Below, one piece after another: positions 31,553 to 39,974 of a DNA stretch of 57,245 nt. The stretch is from Clostridia bacterium (lineage in GTDB: Bacteria; Bacillota; Clostridia; Christensenellales; CAG-138): positions 1-57,245 of the forward strand of contig JAFWMS010000025.1 in the NCBI GenBank assembly GCA_017545535.1, written 5' to 3'. The position numbers and the translations under genes were made by a program. A model generated the notes under the pieces. It did not search any database and was not told where the DNA came from. It was given only the letters and a program-made list of their open reading frames with translations. Position 1 is the first letter of the stretch; the number at the start of each line of letters is the position of its first letter.

Positions 31553-31580
31553 AGTATACCATCTTCCCCGCAAAATTCAA
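31553..31580 (-). promoter_or_regulatory. Promoter giving a leaderless mRNA
   Basis: Minus strand TTGAAT (31575-31580)-N16-TATACT (31553-31558), preceded by TGG, six bases before the ATG at 31546. Confidence 0.65.
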
Positions 31581-31684
31581 GAAAATGGCCTAAAATCTGC
31601 CAAAAGGTTACATTTCCCCTTTCCGCCGAACAGATAATTTACACTTCGGACACGTTTTTTTCGCACCTTGCGGAGGACAGACGG

Positions 31685-31713
31685 TTGAAAAAACAGGGCG
31701 GCTCAGGTAGAAT
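31685..31713 (+). promoter_or_regulatory. Promoter of the PG-binding NlpC/P60 gene
   Basis: TTGAAA-N17-TAGAAT; the -10 ends at 31713, which rules out an in-frame start there and supports the ATG at 31755. Confidence 0.75.
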
Positions 31714-31754
31714 TGTACCATCGAATAATGGGTTTCCATAGAGGTATTCACGGT

Positions 31755-33842
31755 ATGGACCAAGAAACGAACAAAAAACCGAACATCGAGCCGGAGCAGG
31801 AGCCATCCGCCGAGGCGACCCCCAAGTCCGGGAGGAAGAAGGGTCGCCGGGGGCTGCGCCGGGCGTTGCGCAGGGCATATAAGAGATCGGAGCCGGCTCG
31901 GGCCAGGTTCGTGGAAGGCAGAAACCGGTTTTGCCGGGGCGTCCGGAACGCTTTCGATTCCGTGGCCGCCTTCTTCCTGAAGATCTGGACCGTCATCGGC
32001 CCCACCTGCCAAAAGATCGGCCATGGGATCGCCGTGGCCGCCCGGGCCGTCTGGAGGGTTTTGGGACCCCTGCTCAAAAAGCTGTGGCAGCGGATGAAGC
32101 CGGGCCTCATCTTCCTGGGCAACAAGATCAAGGCGGGTTGTTCCTATCTGGCCGCCCGCTTCAAGGGTTTGAACAAGGCCATGCAGATCGGCATCGGCGC
32201 GGTGAGCGGCTCCCTGCTGCTGCTCATCATCGCTCTCATGGTCAGCGCCCATGTGTCCCGGACCGCCATGCTGGAGGCGGAGGCCACCCCCGACGTGGGG
32301 ACCCTGCCTGTGGCGGTGGTGACGGAAGCGCCCACGGAGGCGCCCTCGCCCAGCCCCATCCCGGAGCCCCTGCAGGATCAGGTTTTGAAGAAGGGGGACG
32401 ATTCCCCCACCGTTGCCGTGGTCCAGACCCGGCTCATGGAGCTGGGCTACATGGAGAGTGACGAGCCCACGGAGCATTTCGGCAGCATCACCGAGGCGGC
32501 CCTGGTCCGCTTCCAGCGGCATAACGACCTGAACCCCGACGGCCAGCTGGGGGAGGGGACCTGGCTGCTGCTCATGAACGAGGGCGCCGGCGCCTACGTC
32601 ATGCAGAACGGCGACGAGGGCGACGACGTGACGGAGATCCAGACCCGTCTCTACGAGCTGGGCTATCTGGGCAAAAACTTCATCACCGGCAGCTTCGGGG
32701 AAAAGACCCAGGCCGCCGTGGAGGAGTTCCAGAAGGCCAACGGCATCGAAAGCGACGGCAAGGTGGGCCACGACACCGTGGACGTGCTCTACGCCGACGA
32801 GGTGGTGGGCAACTTCTTCTCCAAAGGCGAGGTGAACGAGACCATCGCCGCCTATCAGGAGCGGCTGAAGAAGCTGGGCTATCTTGCCTCCAGCTACAAG
32901 GTCAAGGGCAAGATGGACGACGCCACCATCACCGCCATCCGCAAGTTCCAGGACAACAACGACCTGACCCCCGACGGGTGTCTGGGCCCCACCACCATGG
33001 CCGCCATGGATTCCAAGGAGGCCAAGTCCTACACCCTGAAGCTGGGCATGAAGGGGAGCGAGGTCAAGGCGGTGCAGAAGCGCCTCAAGGCCCTGGGGTA
33101 TCTCACCTCCAACTCCCAGGTCAACGGCTATTACGGCGAGGCCACGGAGGACGCCGTGGAGGAGTTCCAGCGCCGCAACGGCCTCTCCGCCGACGGCACC
33201 GTGGGCCCCAAGACCCTGGAGAAGCTGAACAGCTCCTCCGCCAGGAAGGCGGCTGTGAAGGCCACGCCCAAACCCACCGCCAAGCCCAAGACCACCAAGA
33301 AGCCCACGAAGACCTCCAAGACCTCCAAGGTCACGCCTAAGCCCACGAAGAAGGCCACGGCCAAGCCCGGCTCCAAGGCCACGACCAAGCCCAAGACCAC
33401 CACCAAGGCCCCCTCCAAGGCCACGCCGAAGCCGGCCAATACCAGCAACAAGAGGGGCGTGGAAAAGCTGATCGCCATCGCGGAAAGCCGCATCGGCTGT
33501 CCCTACTCCGGCGGCGCCAAGGGGCCCAACAAGTTCGACTGCTCCGGCTTCGTGTATTGGTGTATGAAGCAGGCCGGTTTCAGCGGCGGCTACCTCACCA
33601 GCCGGGCCTGGCGTACCACCGGCCGCTACAAGCGGATCACCAGCATCGGCAGCATCCAGCGGGGCGACATCCTGGTCTTCAAGGGCAACTCCATGGCCAC
33701 GGGCCACGTGGGCATCTACCTGGGCGGCGGCAAGATGATCGACGCCAGCTCCGGCGCCGGCCAGGTGCGCATCACCAGCTCCGTCCTTTCCGGCAGCTAC
33801 TGGAAGCAGCACTTCCTCATGGCCTACAGAATCTACGACTGA
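31755..33842 (+). CDS. NlpC/P60 peptidoglycan hydrolase with four PG-binding domains
   Basis: 695 residues from the ATG at 31755 (AGAGGT nine bases upstream). A long basic cytoplasmic N-terminus leads to one transmembrane helix at about 140-160. Outside follow four PG_binding_1 repeats of about 70 residues, each with a LxxLGY...FG..T..AV..FQ...gl..DG..G..T pattern, then a Lys/Thr/Pro-rich linker and an NlpC/P60 domain. The catalytic Cys596 (FDCSGFVYW) and His651 (GHVGIYLG) are present, so it should cleave peptide stems in the wall. The membrane-tethered, type II orientation differs from secreted relatives. Good within-window contrast to the pseudoenzyme at 22486. Confidence 0.92.
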   Translation: MDQETNKKPNIEPEQEPSAEATPKSGRKKGRRGLRRALRRAYKRSEPARARFVEGRNRFCRGVRNAFDSVAAFFLKIWTVIGPTCQKIGHGIAVAARAVWRVLGPLLKKLWQRMKPGLIFLGNKIKAGCSYLAARFKGLNKAMQIGIGAVSGSLLLLIIALMVSAHVSRTAMLEAEATPDVGTLPVAVVTEAPTEAPSPSPIPEPLQDQVLKKGDDSPTVAVVQTRLMELGYMESDEPTEHFGSITEAALVRFQRHNDLNPDGQLGEGTWLLLMNEGAGAYVMQNGDEGDDVTEIQTRLYELGYLGKNFITGSFGEKTQAAVEEFQKANGIESDGKVGHDTVDVLYADEVVGNFFSKGEVNETIAAYQERLKKLGYLASSYKVKGKMDDATITAIRKFQDNNDLTPDGCLGPTTMAAMDSKEAKSYTLKLGMKGSEVKAVQKRLKALGYLTSNSQVNGYYGEATEDAVEEFQRRNGLSADGTVGPKTLEKLNSSSARKAAVKATPKPTAKPKTTKKPTKTSKTSKVTPKPTKKATAKPGSKATTKPKTTTKAPSKATPKPANTSNKRGVEKLIAIAESRIGCPYSGGAKGPNKFDCSGFVYWCMKQAGFSGGYLTSRAWRTTGRYKRITSIGSIQRGDILVFKGNSMATGHVGIYLGGGKMIDASSGAGQVRITSSVLSGSYWKQHFLMAYRIYD

Positions 33843-33857
33843 CGAACACAGACAAAG

Positions 33858-33888
33858 GGCGCCGGAAGATAACCCGGCGCCGTTTTTT
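33858..33888 (+). terminator. Intrinsic terminator after the NlpC/P60 gene
   Basis: GGCGCCGG-N8-CCGGCGCC stem followed by GTTTTTT. Confidence 0.9.
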
Positions 33889-33904
33889 CAACGGGAGGGG
33901 AAAC

Positions 33905-34597
33905 ATGATCGCACGGGAAATCGAAGAGGAGCTCTTTCGGCTCCGGGACGAGGGCTACCGGGATTTACTGGCGAAGATCATCCCCAACGTGGCGCCGGAA
34001 CGAATGATCGGCGTTCGGACCCCGGCCCTGCGGGCCTATGCGAAGGCGTTGGGGAAGCGGCCCGAGATCGACGAGTTTTTGCAGGCCCTGCCCCATGCCT
34101 ATTTCGACGAGGACCAGCTCCACGCCTTTATCCTATCGGAGATGAAGGATTTCGACCGATGCCTTCGGGAGGTGGATCGGTTCCTGCCCTATATCGACAA
34201 CTGGGCCACCTCGGATCAGCTCTCCCCCAAGGTGTTCACAAAGCACCGGCAGGAGCTGCTGCCCGCCATCCGTCGATGGATCGGCTCCGGGGACACCTAT
34301 CCCGTCCGCTTCGGGGTGGGAATGCTGATGCAGCACTTCCTCGACGAGGATTTTGACCCGGCCTTTTTACAAACGGTGGCGGACCTCCGCTCCGAAGAAT
34401 ACTACGTGAACATGATGCGGGCCTGGTTTTTCGCCACGGCCCTAGCTAAGCGGTACGAGGCCGCGGTGCCCTATCTGGAGCGGGGGGATCTGGAACCCTG
34501 GACCCACAACAAGACCATCCAAAAGGGAGTGGAGAGCTACCGGATCACGGCCGAACGGAAGGAGTATTTGAAGAGCCTTCGGAAAAGGAGCAAATAG
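33905..34597 (+). CDS. DNA alkylation repair protein (AlkD-like HEAT-repeat)
   Basis: 230 residues from the ATG at 33905 with GGGAGGGG upstream; an in-frame extension into the preceding gene is rejected. The protein is a chain of helical HEAT-like repeats of the DNA_alkylation family (PF08713): GVRTPALRAYAKALGK, FDEDQLHAFILSE, FLPYIDNWATSDQLSPK and YVNMMRAWFFATAL are family blocks. AlkC/AlkD glycosylases remove 3-methyladenine and 7-methylguanine; smaller relatives may have lost activity. The TfoX-like gene begins one base after its stop, so the two form an operon. Confidence 0.88.
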   Translation: MIAREIEEELFRLRDEGYRDLLAKIIPNVAPERMIGVRTPALRAYAKALGKRPEIDEFLQALPHAYFDEDQLHAFILSEMKDFDRCLREVDRFLPYIDNWATSDQLSPKVFTKHRQELLPAIRRWIGSGDTYPVRFGVGMLMQHFLDEDFDPAFLQTVADLRSEEYYVNMMRAWFFATALAKRYEAAVPYLERGDLEPWTHNKTIQKGVESYRITAERKEYLKSLRKRSK

Positions 34598-34598
34598 G

Positions 34599-34892
34599 AT
34601 GGCATCCGGCAAGGAGTATTTGGAGTACGTTTTGGAACAGCTCTCCGGCGTGGAGGGCCTTCGCTGCCGGCCCATGATGGGGGAGTACCTTATCTACTGC
34701 CGTAACAAGGTGGTGGGCGGCATCTATGACGACCGGCTGTTGATCAAGACCACCAAGTCGGCCCGGGCCCTGCTGCCCGACGCCCCCCGGGAGCTGCCCT
34801 ATCCCGGCGGGAAGGAGATGCTGCTGGTGACGGAGATGGAAAACAAAAGCCTCCTGCAGGAGCTGCTGGAGGCGGTTTCTAAAGAGGTTTGA
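34599..34892 (+). CDS. TfoX/Sxy N-terminal domain protein
   Basis: 97 residues forming one TfoX_N domain (PF04993): RPMMGEYLIYCRNKVVGGIYDDRLLIK is the family core, with the C-terminal helix ELLEAV. In gammaproteobacteria the domain belongs to a competence regulator; stand-alone versions in Bacillota have no known role. It lies one base after the alkylation repair gene. Its stop abuts the stop of the convergent zinc-ribbon gene with no terminator between. Confidence 0.85.
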   Translation: MASGKEYLEYVLEQLSGVEGLRCRPMMGEYLIYCRNKVVGGIYDDRLLIKTTKSARALLPDAPRELPYPGGKEMLLVTEMENKSLLQELLEAVSKEV

Positions 34893-35327
34893 TCAGCTCT
34901 TTTTGATGAACTGATGCTTGCACTTGGGGCAGGTGATGCGGATCTTGCCCTTGCCCCGGGGGACCCGGACGGTGGCGTGGCACTGGGGGCACTTGAAGTA
35001 GCGGTGGACCTTTCGGTCCTGCCAGCGGCTCTTGAGGGCTCGGGTCCAGCCGAAGAGCCTGTTCTTGCAGACGAAGTACTTGTAGTTCTCCGAGGCCCGC
35101 TCCTGGGTGCGCCGGGACAGGGTCCTGAAGATGCTCAAAATGAGGAAGGCCCAGGACAACGTCACCAGCACCGAACCGACGATCAAGGCGGCCTTGTTTT
35201 GGATGCCGGAGAGCAGAAAGCCCAACAGCAGCAGCACCCAGCCGCACAGGGTCAAGAACCGGTTCAGCTCGTCCGCCCCGTAGCGGCCCTCCATAAATTT
35301 GCGTAAGCGTTCCTTTAGCCTGTCCAT
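34893..35327 (-). CDS. Membrane protein with C-terminal zinc ribbon
   Basis: 144 residues: an amphipathic N-terminal helix, two transmembrane helices at about 24-42 and 46-66, a basic stretch, and a C-terminal zinc ribbon CPQC-N14-CPKC (about residues 113-136). The type of ribbon, close to that of TFIIS/Zn-ribbon-3 or MJ0042 motifs, binds one zinc. Function unknown; it faces the cytoplasm by the positive-inside rule. Single gene, start preceded by a weak AAACGATTGA-type region without a strong ribosome site. Confidence 0.65.
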   Translation of the reverse strand: MDRLKERLRKFMEGRYGADELNRFLTLCGWVLLLLGFLLSGIQNKAALIVGSVLVTLSWAFLILSIFRTLSRRTQERASENYKYFVCKNRLFGWTRALKSRWQDRKVHRYFKCPQCHATVRVPRGKGKIRITCPKCKHQFIKKS

Positions 35328-35418
35328 CGATTCAAACGTCCCTCTCGTTGATGGCTCCAGTATGACGCATCATTTTGAACCCACTGTGAAAACAGATGGT
35401 TTTTCATGCAAAGTTTTG

Positions 35419-35447
35419 TTGACGGAAGGGACGGAAGGCTTTACACT
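35419..35447 (+). promoter_or_regulatory. Promoter of the AEC transporter gene
   Basis: TTGACG-N17-TACACT. The same hexamers and spacing recur at 37082-37110. Confidence 0.8.
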
Positions 35448-35479
35448 GAACCCAAACGGAAGAAAGGTCGCGTGATAGC

Positions 35480-36406
35480 ATGATCCTGACCATACTGAAT
35501 ACGGTGCTGGGCCTGCTGGTGCTCATGGGCGTGGGCTTCTTGTGCAGCAAGGTGGGCCTCATCGACCAGGTGGCCCAAAAGAAGCTGACCAACCTGCTTT
35601 TGAAGGTGGTTCAGCCCGTATACCTGTTCATGGCCTATCAGCGGGCCTTCGATCGGGGGCTCCTGCGGGATTTCGTGATCTGCATGGCCATGGCGACGGC
35701 GGCCTTTGTGGTGCTGATCCTGGTGCCCTATCTGTTCTTCCCCAAGGGCAGCCGGGATCGGGAGGTGGGCCTGCTGGTCAGCGCCTTCCCCAACGCGGGC
35801 TTTTTCGGCATCCCCCTCATCGGCAGCGTCTTCGGCACGGAGGGCGTGTTCTTCCTCACCACCATGATCACCATGTTCAACCTGCTGGTGTGGACCTATG
35901 GGGTGCTCCTCATGTCCGGCCGTCACGACAGCTTCCTGGTCACGGTGAAGCGGCTCGTGAGCCCCTCCCTGGTGGCCATCCTGGCGGGGCTGGTCTGCTT
36001 CTCGGTGGGCCTGCTGCTGCCGGAGGTGATCACCGCCCCCCTGAAGAAGCTGGGGGACATGAACACCCCCCTGGCCATGCTGGTTTCCGGATCGGTGGTG
36101 GCTCAGGCGGACTTCAAGCGGGGCCTGCGGGATCCCATGATGTACAAGATCTCCCTTCTGCGGGTGCTGCTGCTGCCCACGCTGGTGGCGCTGCTCCTGT
36201 TCTGGCTGCCGGTGAATCCCCTGCTCATCACCATCGTGGTGCTGGCCTCCGGGTTCCCCGCGGGGACGGTGCCCCTTATGTTCTGCGTCCAATATGATAA
36301 AAACAGCGTTCTGGCCGGGGAGTGTCTGGCGTTCACCGCCATCCTCTGCTGCGTCAGCACGCCGCTGATGTATCTGATTCTGAATCTGTTGATGGGAGCG
36401 ATATAA
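35480..36406 (+). CDS. AEC-family (auxin efflux carrier type) transporter
   Basis: 308 residues with about ten transmembrane helices in the inverted-repeat layout of PF03547. The start LTILNTVLGLLVLMGVGFLC and the later LVSAFPNAGFFGIPLIGSVFG are family hallmarks (an NxGfxGiPl motif). Bacterial members carry malate, other organic acids or amino acids; the substrate is not known here. The gene has its own promoter and is followed after four bases by a small TPM-like membrane protein. Confidence 0.9.
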   Translation: MILTILNTVLGLLVLMGVGFLCSKVGLIDQVAQKKLTNLLLKVVQPVYLFMAYQRAFDRGLLRDFVICMAMATAAFVVLILVPYLFFPKGSRDREVGLLVSAFPNAGFFGIPLIGSVFGTEGVFFLTTMITMFNLLVWTYGVLLMSGRHDSFLVTVKRLVSPSLVAILAGLVCFSVGLLLPEVITAPLKKLGDMNTPLAMLVSGSVVAQADFKRGLRDPMMYKISLLRVLLLPTLVALLLFWLPVNPLLITIVVLASGFPAGTVPLMFCVQYDKNSVLAGECLAFTAILCCVSTPLMYLILNLLMGAI

Positions 36407-36410
36407 GCGT

Positions 36411-37085
36411 ATGGCAAAGCGATATGGGAAAAAGAGGCGGAAACGCCGGGGCAGCTTCAGCCGGAGCGTGGTGCTGCTGGCGGTGGCGTCGCTGCTGGTG
36501 GTGGCCCTGCTGCTGGGCCTGTCCACCTGCAAGCGGAAAAAGGCGGCCGCCGAGGCTTTGTGGGACGGGAGCTGGTACGCGGACGAGCTGGGCCGCGTCC
36601 AGGACGAAAAGGAGCTCATCTCCGGCCTGAAGGCCTTTTACCGCCGCACCGGGGAGCGGCCTTTCCTGGCCATACTGGGCAACGTGTCCCCCGAGGCGTT
36701 GGACGGATATACCCAGGATCTGTTCGGGGCCCTCTTTGCGGACAGCGGCCACCTTTTGGTGGTCTACGACGAGTGGGGGGACGGGCTCTACTACCTGTCC
36801 TGTCATCGAGGCGCGGACAGTCCCCTGACCGAAGCGGACGAAACGGCCCTCCTCGACTGCCTGGAGCGAGCCTACGCCGACGGGCGGAACGATTCCTACG
36901 GGACGGCCTTCAGCGCCGGATTCCGGGAGGCTGCGGGGCTGATGTCGGTCCAGAAGCGGACCAACGGGGCCGCCGTGGTGCTTCTGTCGCTGGCGGCGGT
37001 CCTCGCTTTGCTGGGCGTGCTGCTGCTGGCCCTGCTGCGGAAAAACGCCCGCCGGGCCCGCCGGTGGATGGAGGATGAAGGTTGA
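36411..37085 (+). CDS. Two-pass membrane protein with TPM-like domain
   Basis: 224 residues: very basic N-terminus, a transmembrane helix at about 20-42, a soluble domain (about 50-180) and a second helix at about 185-208 with a basic end. The middle domain FLAILGNVSPEALDGYTQDLFGALF...HLLVVYDEWGDGLYYLSCHRG resembles TPM/DUF4178-like TPM_phosphatase folds, but the match is weak. It starts four bases after the AEC gene, so it is co-transcribed. The promoter of the nucleoside operon overlaps its stop codon. Confidence 0.55.
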   Translation: MAKRYGKKRRKRRGSFSRSVVLLAVASLLVVALLLGLSTCKRKKAAAEALWDGSWYADELGRVQDEKELISGLKAFYRRTGERPFLAILGNVSPEALDGYTQDLFGALFADSGHLLVVYDEWGDGLYYLSCHRGADSPLTEADETALLDCLERAYADGRNDSYGTAFSAGFREAAGLMSVQKRTNGAAVVLLSLAAVLALLGVLLLALLRKNARRARRWMEDEG

Positions 37086-37110
37086 CGCAGGCAGGCTTTT
37101 GTGATACACT
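37082..37110 (+). promoter_or_regulatory. Promoter of the nucleoside uptake operon
   Basis: TTGACG-N17-TACACT; the -35 overlaps the TGA stop of the preceding gene. Confidence 0.82.
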
Positions 37111-37176
37111 ATCTCGCGATATGTAAGGGGTCTATTCGGCTTTTTGCATAATATGAAAAAAAGAAAGGAAAAAAAC

Positions 37177-38301
37177 ATGAAAAAGTTTATTGCTATCGTG
37201 CTGTGCCTGGTGATGGTGCTTTCCATCGTGGCCTGCGGCAAGAAGACCGAAACGCCTGCCGCCGAAGCCCCCAAGGCTGAGGAAGGCGCCAAGAAGCTTC
37301 AGGTGGTCAACCTGGTCAACGGCAACCTGGGTGACAAGTCCTTCTTCGATTCCGCCGAGAGCGGCATGGTCGCGCTGAAGAACGCGGGCCTGGTCGACTA
37401 CAAGACCATCGAGATGGGCACCGATGAGAGCACCTGGGGGAACTACGTGGAAGAGGTCGCCGCTTCCAAGAAGTACGACATCATCGTCTGCGGCACCTGG
37501 CAGATGCCCGACAACCTGATCCCCGTGGCTCAGAAGTATCCCGATCAGCTTTTCGTGATCTATGATACCGAGGTGAAGGTGGACGACAAGTACCTGCCCA
37601 ACGTGGCCTCCATCCAGTACAACCAGAACGACATGGGTTACCTGGTGGGCGTGTACGCGGCGCTGCTGGAGACCAAATCCGATCTGAAGGGCCTCAACGA
37701 GCAGAAGATCCTGGGCTTCGTGGGCGGCGAGGATTCCCCCGTCATCTGCGACTTCTTGGTGGGCTACATCGAGGGCGCCCAGTCCATCGATCCTGAGATC
37801 AAGATCGACTGGCGCTGGATCGGCAACTACACCGACTCCGCCCTGGGCAAGGAGATCGGCGCTGCCGAGATCGAAGCGGGCGCGGACATCATCTGGGGCG
37901 TGGGCGGCAACGCCGGCACCGGCGCCGTGGAAGCCTGCTATGAGAAGGGCATGTACTTCATCGGCGTCGACTCCGATCAGGAGCAGACCCTGGATCCCAA
38001 GTACGCGGCCATCACCATGACCTCCGGCCTCAAGAACGTGGGCACCTCCCTGGAGTACGTCATCAAGAAGTACATCGATGGCGACAAGTCCTTCTGGGGC
38101 ACCTGCTCCTATCTGGGCCTGGCTGAGGACGGCGTAGGCATCGCCACCGCCGGCAACTTCGCCAAGCAGTCCCAGGAGATCCAGGACGCCGTCAACGCCG
38201 TGAAGGACAAGATCCTCAAGGGCGAAGTCAAGGTGGACACCGCCTTCGACGCCAACTTCAATTACTACGAGTTGATGAACGCCGTCAAGGCCGGCAACTA
38301 A
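37177..38301 (+). CDS. BMP-family nucleoside-binding lipoprotein
   Basis: 374 residues from the ATG at 37177, eight bases after AAAGGA. The signal peptide ends in SIVACG (lipobox, Cys20). The mature part is the BMP/PnrA fold: LVNGNLGDKSFFDSAESGM, YDIIVCGTWQMPDNLIPVA, ADIIWGVGGNAGTGAVEACYEKG and FIGVDSDQ. BMP lipoproteins bind purine and other nucleosides and deliver them to an ABC importer. It heads an operon with an ATPase, two permeases and two nucleoside hydrolases, which strongly supports nucleoside import and cleavage. A hairpin after the gene probably raises its level over the transporter. Confidence 0.94.
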   Translation: MKKFIAIVLCLVMVLSIVACGKKTETPAAEAPKAEEGAKKLQVVNLVNGNLGDKSFFDSAESGMVALKNAGLVDYKTIEMGTDESTWGNYVEEVAASKKYDIIVCGTWQMPDNLIPVAQKYPDQLFVIYDTEVKVDDKYLPNVASIQYNQNDMGYLVGVYAALLETKSDLKGLNEQKILGFVGGEDSPVICDFLVGYIEGAQSIDPEIKIDWRWIGNYTDSALGKEIGAAEIEAGADIIWGVGGNAGTGAVEACYEKGMYFIGVDSDQEQTLDPKYAAITMTSGLKNVGTSLEYVIKKYIDGDKSFWGTCSYLGLAEDGVGIATAGNFAKQSQEIQDAVNAVKDKILKGEVKVDTAFDANFNYYELMNAVKAGN

Positions 38302-38337
38302 AACTTAAGAAGCGTCCTTAGGCGATTGCTAAGGGAA

Positions 38338-38369
38338 GGGGGAGCCAACGAAACGGCTCCCCCGTTTGG
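38338..38369 (+). terminator. Partial terminator within the nucleoside operon
   Basis: GGGGGAGCC-N8-GGCTCCCCC stem followed by GTTTGG. The weak T-run suggests partial termination or 3' protection, giving more binding protein than transporter. Confidence 0.65.
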
Positions 38370-38408
38370 ATTATTGGACGAGCAAAAAGCAAAGGAAGGG
38401 GAAAGCGG

Positions 38409-39974
38409 ATGCAGAACAGCGAATATGTCGTTGAGATGCGGGGCATCGACAAGATCTACTCCAACGGCATCGCCGCCAACCAGGGGGTGGACTTCCTGGT
38501 CAAGAAGGGCGAGATCCACGCCCTCATGGGGGAGAACGGGGCAGGCAAATCCACCCTGATGAAGATGCTCTTCGGCATGGAGCAGCCCACTCGCGGCGAG
38601 ATCTTCATCAACGGCGAAAAGGTGGCCCTCACCTCGCCCACCGTGGCCATCGCCCACGGCATCGGCATGGTCCATCAGCACTTCATGCTGGTGCCCAGCC
38701 TGACCGTGGCGGAGAACGTGGTGCTGGGCATGGAGCCCAAGAAGGGCAAGCTCTTCGTGGACTTCTCAAAGGCCATCGCCCTCACCGAGGAATACAGCAA
38801 AAAGTTTAATTTGGAGGTGGACCCCAACGCCAAGGTCATGGACATCCCCGTGGGCATGAAACAGAAGGTGGAGATCTTGAAGGCCCTGGTCCGGGGCGCC
38901 AAGATCCTCATCCTGGACGAGCCCACCGCCGTGCTCACCACCCAGGAGACCGTGGAGCTCTTTCGGGAGCTCATCCACCTGAAGGAGCAGGGCTACACCA
39001 TCATCTTCATCTCCCATAAGCTCAAGGAGATCAAGGAGATCACCGACCGCATGACCATCCTTCGCGGCGGCCGGTCCATGGGCGTCTACAACACCGCTGA
39101 CACCTCCGAGCAGGAGATCTCCCGCCTCATGGTGGGCCGGGACGTGATCCTCACCGTCCAAAAGGAACAGGCCCTGCCCACGGAGCCGGTGCTCCAGGTG
39201 CGGGATCTGGAATTCACCAACGACTGGAACCGGAAGATGCTGAACAAGGTCTCCTTCACGGTGCGCAAGGGCGAGATCTTGGGCATCGCCGGCGTGGAGG
39301 GCAACGGCCAGCGGGAGCTGGTGGACATCCTCTACAACTTCGCCAAGCCCGACGCCGGGTCCGTCACCGTGGACGGCAAGCCCACCCTGGGCCTTCATCA
39401 GGACAAGCTTAGGGACATGGGCATCTCCCTGATCCCCGAGGATAGGATGATCTACGGCATCGCGGATTCCGCCAGCATCGAGGAGAACGTGATCTCCGAC
39501 CGGTTCGACGAGAAAAAGTTCAACAACGGGCCCCTCTTCAACATGAGGGCCATCCATGCCGAAAGTGAGCGGCTGGTGGAGGAATATCAGGTCCTCTGCA
39601 AGTCCCCCCAGCAGCAGGTGAAGATGCTCTCCGGCGGCAACATCCAAAAGGTGGTGGTGGCCCGGGAGTTCTCCTCCGACCCCGTGCTCATCATCGCCGA
39701 TCAGCCCACCCGGGGCATCGACGTGGGCGCCACGGAGTTCATCCGCAAGAAGCTGGTAGAGCTTTCCCGGGCGGGGGCGGCGGTGCTGCTGGTCTCCGCG
39801 GACCTGAACGAGGTCATCGAGCTCTCCGACAGCCTGGTGGTCTTCCACGGCGGCGAGATCGTGGCCTACTTCGAGGACACCAGGAAGATGGACGAGATGG
39901 AGATGGGCGAATACATGCTGGGCCTCAAGCGGCAGAGCCCGGAGGAAGTTAGGAGGGTGGTCCATGAAAAGTAA
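38409..39974 (+). CDS. Nucleoside ABC transporter ATP-binding protein (two ATPase domains)
   Basis: 521 residues with two ATPase modules, as in RbsA/YufO. The first (about 8-235) has Walker A GENGAGKST, Walker B ILILDEPTAVLT and H-loop FISHKLKE. The second (about 260-505) has a degenerate Walker A VEGNGQRE, a signature LSGGNIQK and IADQPTRGID. This asymmetry is normal for the family. It drives import of nucleosides through the two different permeases downstream. RBS GAAGGGGAAAG; it overlaps the next gene by 11 bases. Confidence 0.94.
   Translation: MQNSEYVVEMRGIDKIYSNGIAANQGVDFLVKKGEIHALMGENGAGKSTLMKMLFGMEQPTRGEIFINGEKVALTSPTVAIAHGIGMVHQHFMLVPSLTVAENVVLGMEPKKGKLFVDFSKAIALTEEYSKKFNLEVDPNAKVMDIPVGMKQKVEILKALVRGAKILILDEPTAVLTTQETVELFRELIHLKEQGYTIIFISHKLKEIKEITDRMTILRGGRSMGVYNTADTSEQEISRLMVGRDVILTVQKEQALPTEPVLQVRDLEFTNDWNRKMLNKVSFTVRKGEILGIAGVEGNGQRELVDILYNFAKPDAGSVTVDGKPTLGLHQDKLRDMGISLIPEDRMIYGIADSASIEENVISDRFDEKKFNNGPLFNMRAIHAESERLVEEYQVLCKSPQQQVKMLSGGNIQKVVVAREFSSDPVLIIADQPTRGIDVGATEFIRKKLVELSRAGAAVLLVSADLNEVIELSDSLVVFHGGEIVAYFEDTRKMDEMEMGEYMLGLKRQSPEEVRRVVHEK

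Noticed and set aside
33557..33904. N-terminal extension of the alkylation repair protein
   Set aside because: It is out of frame within the NlpC/P60 gene and crosses a strong terminator; the ATG at 33905 has a good ribosome site.
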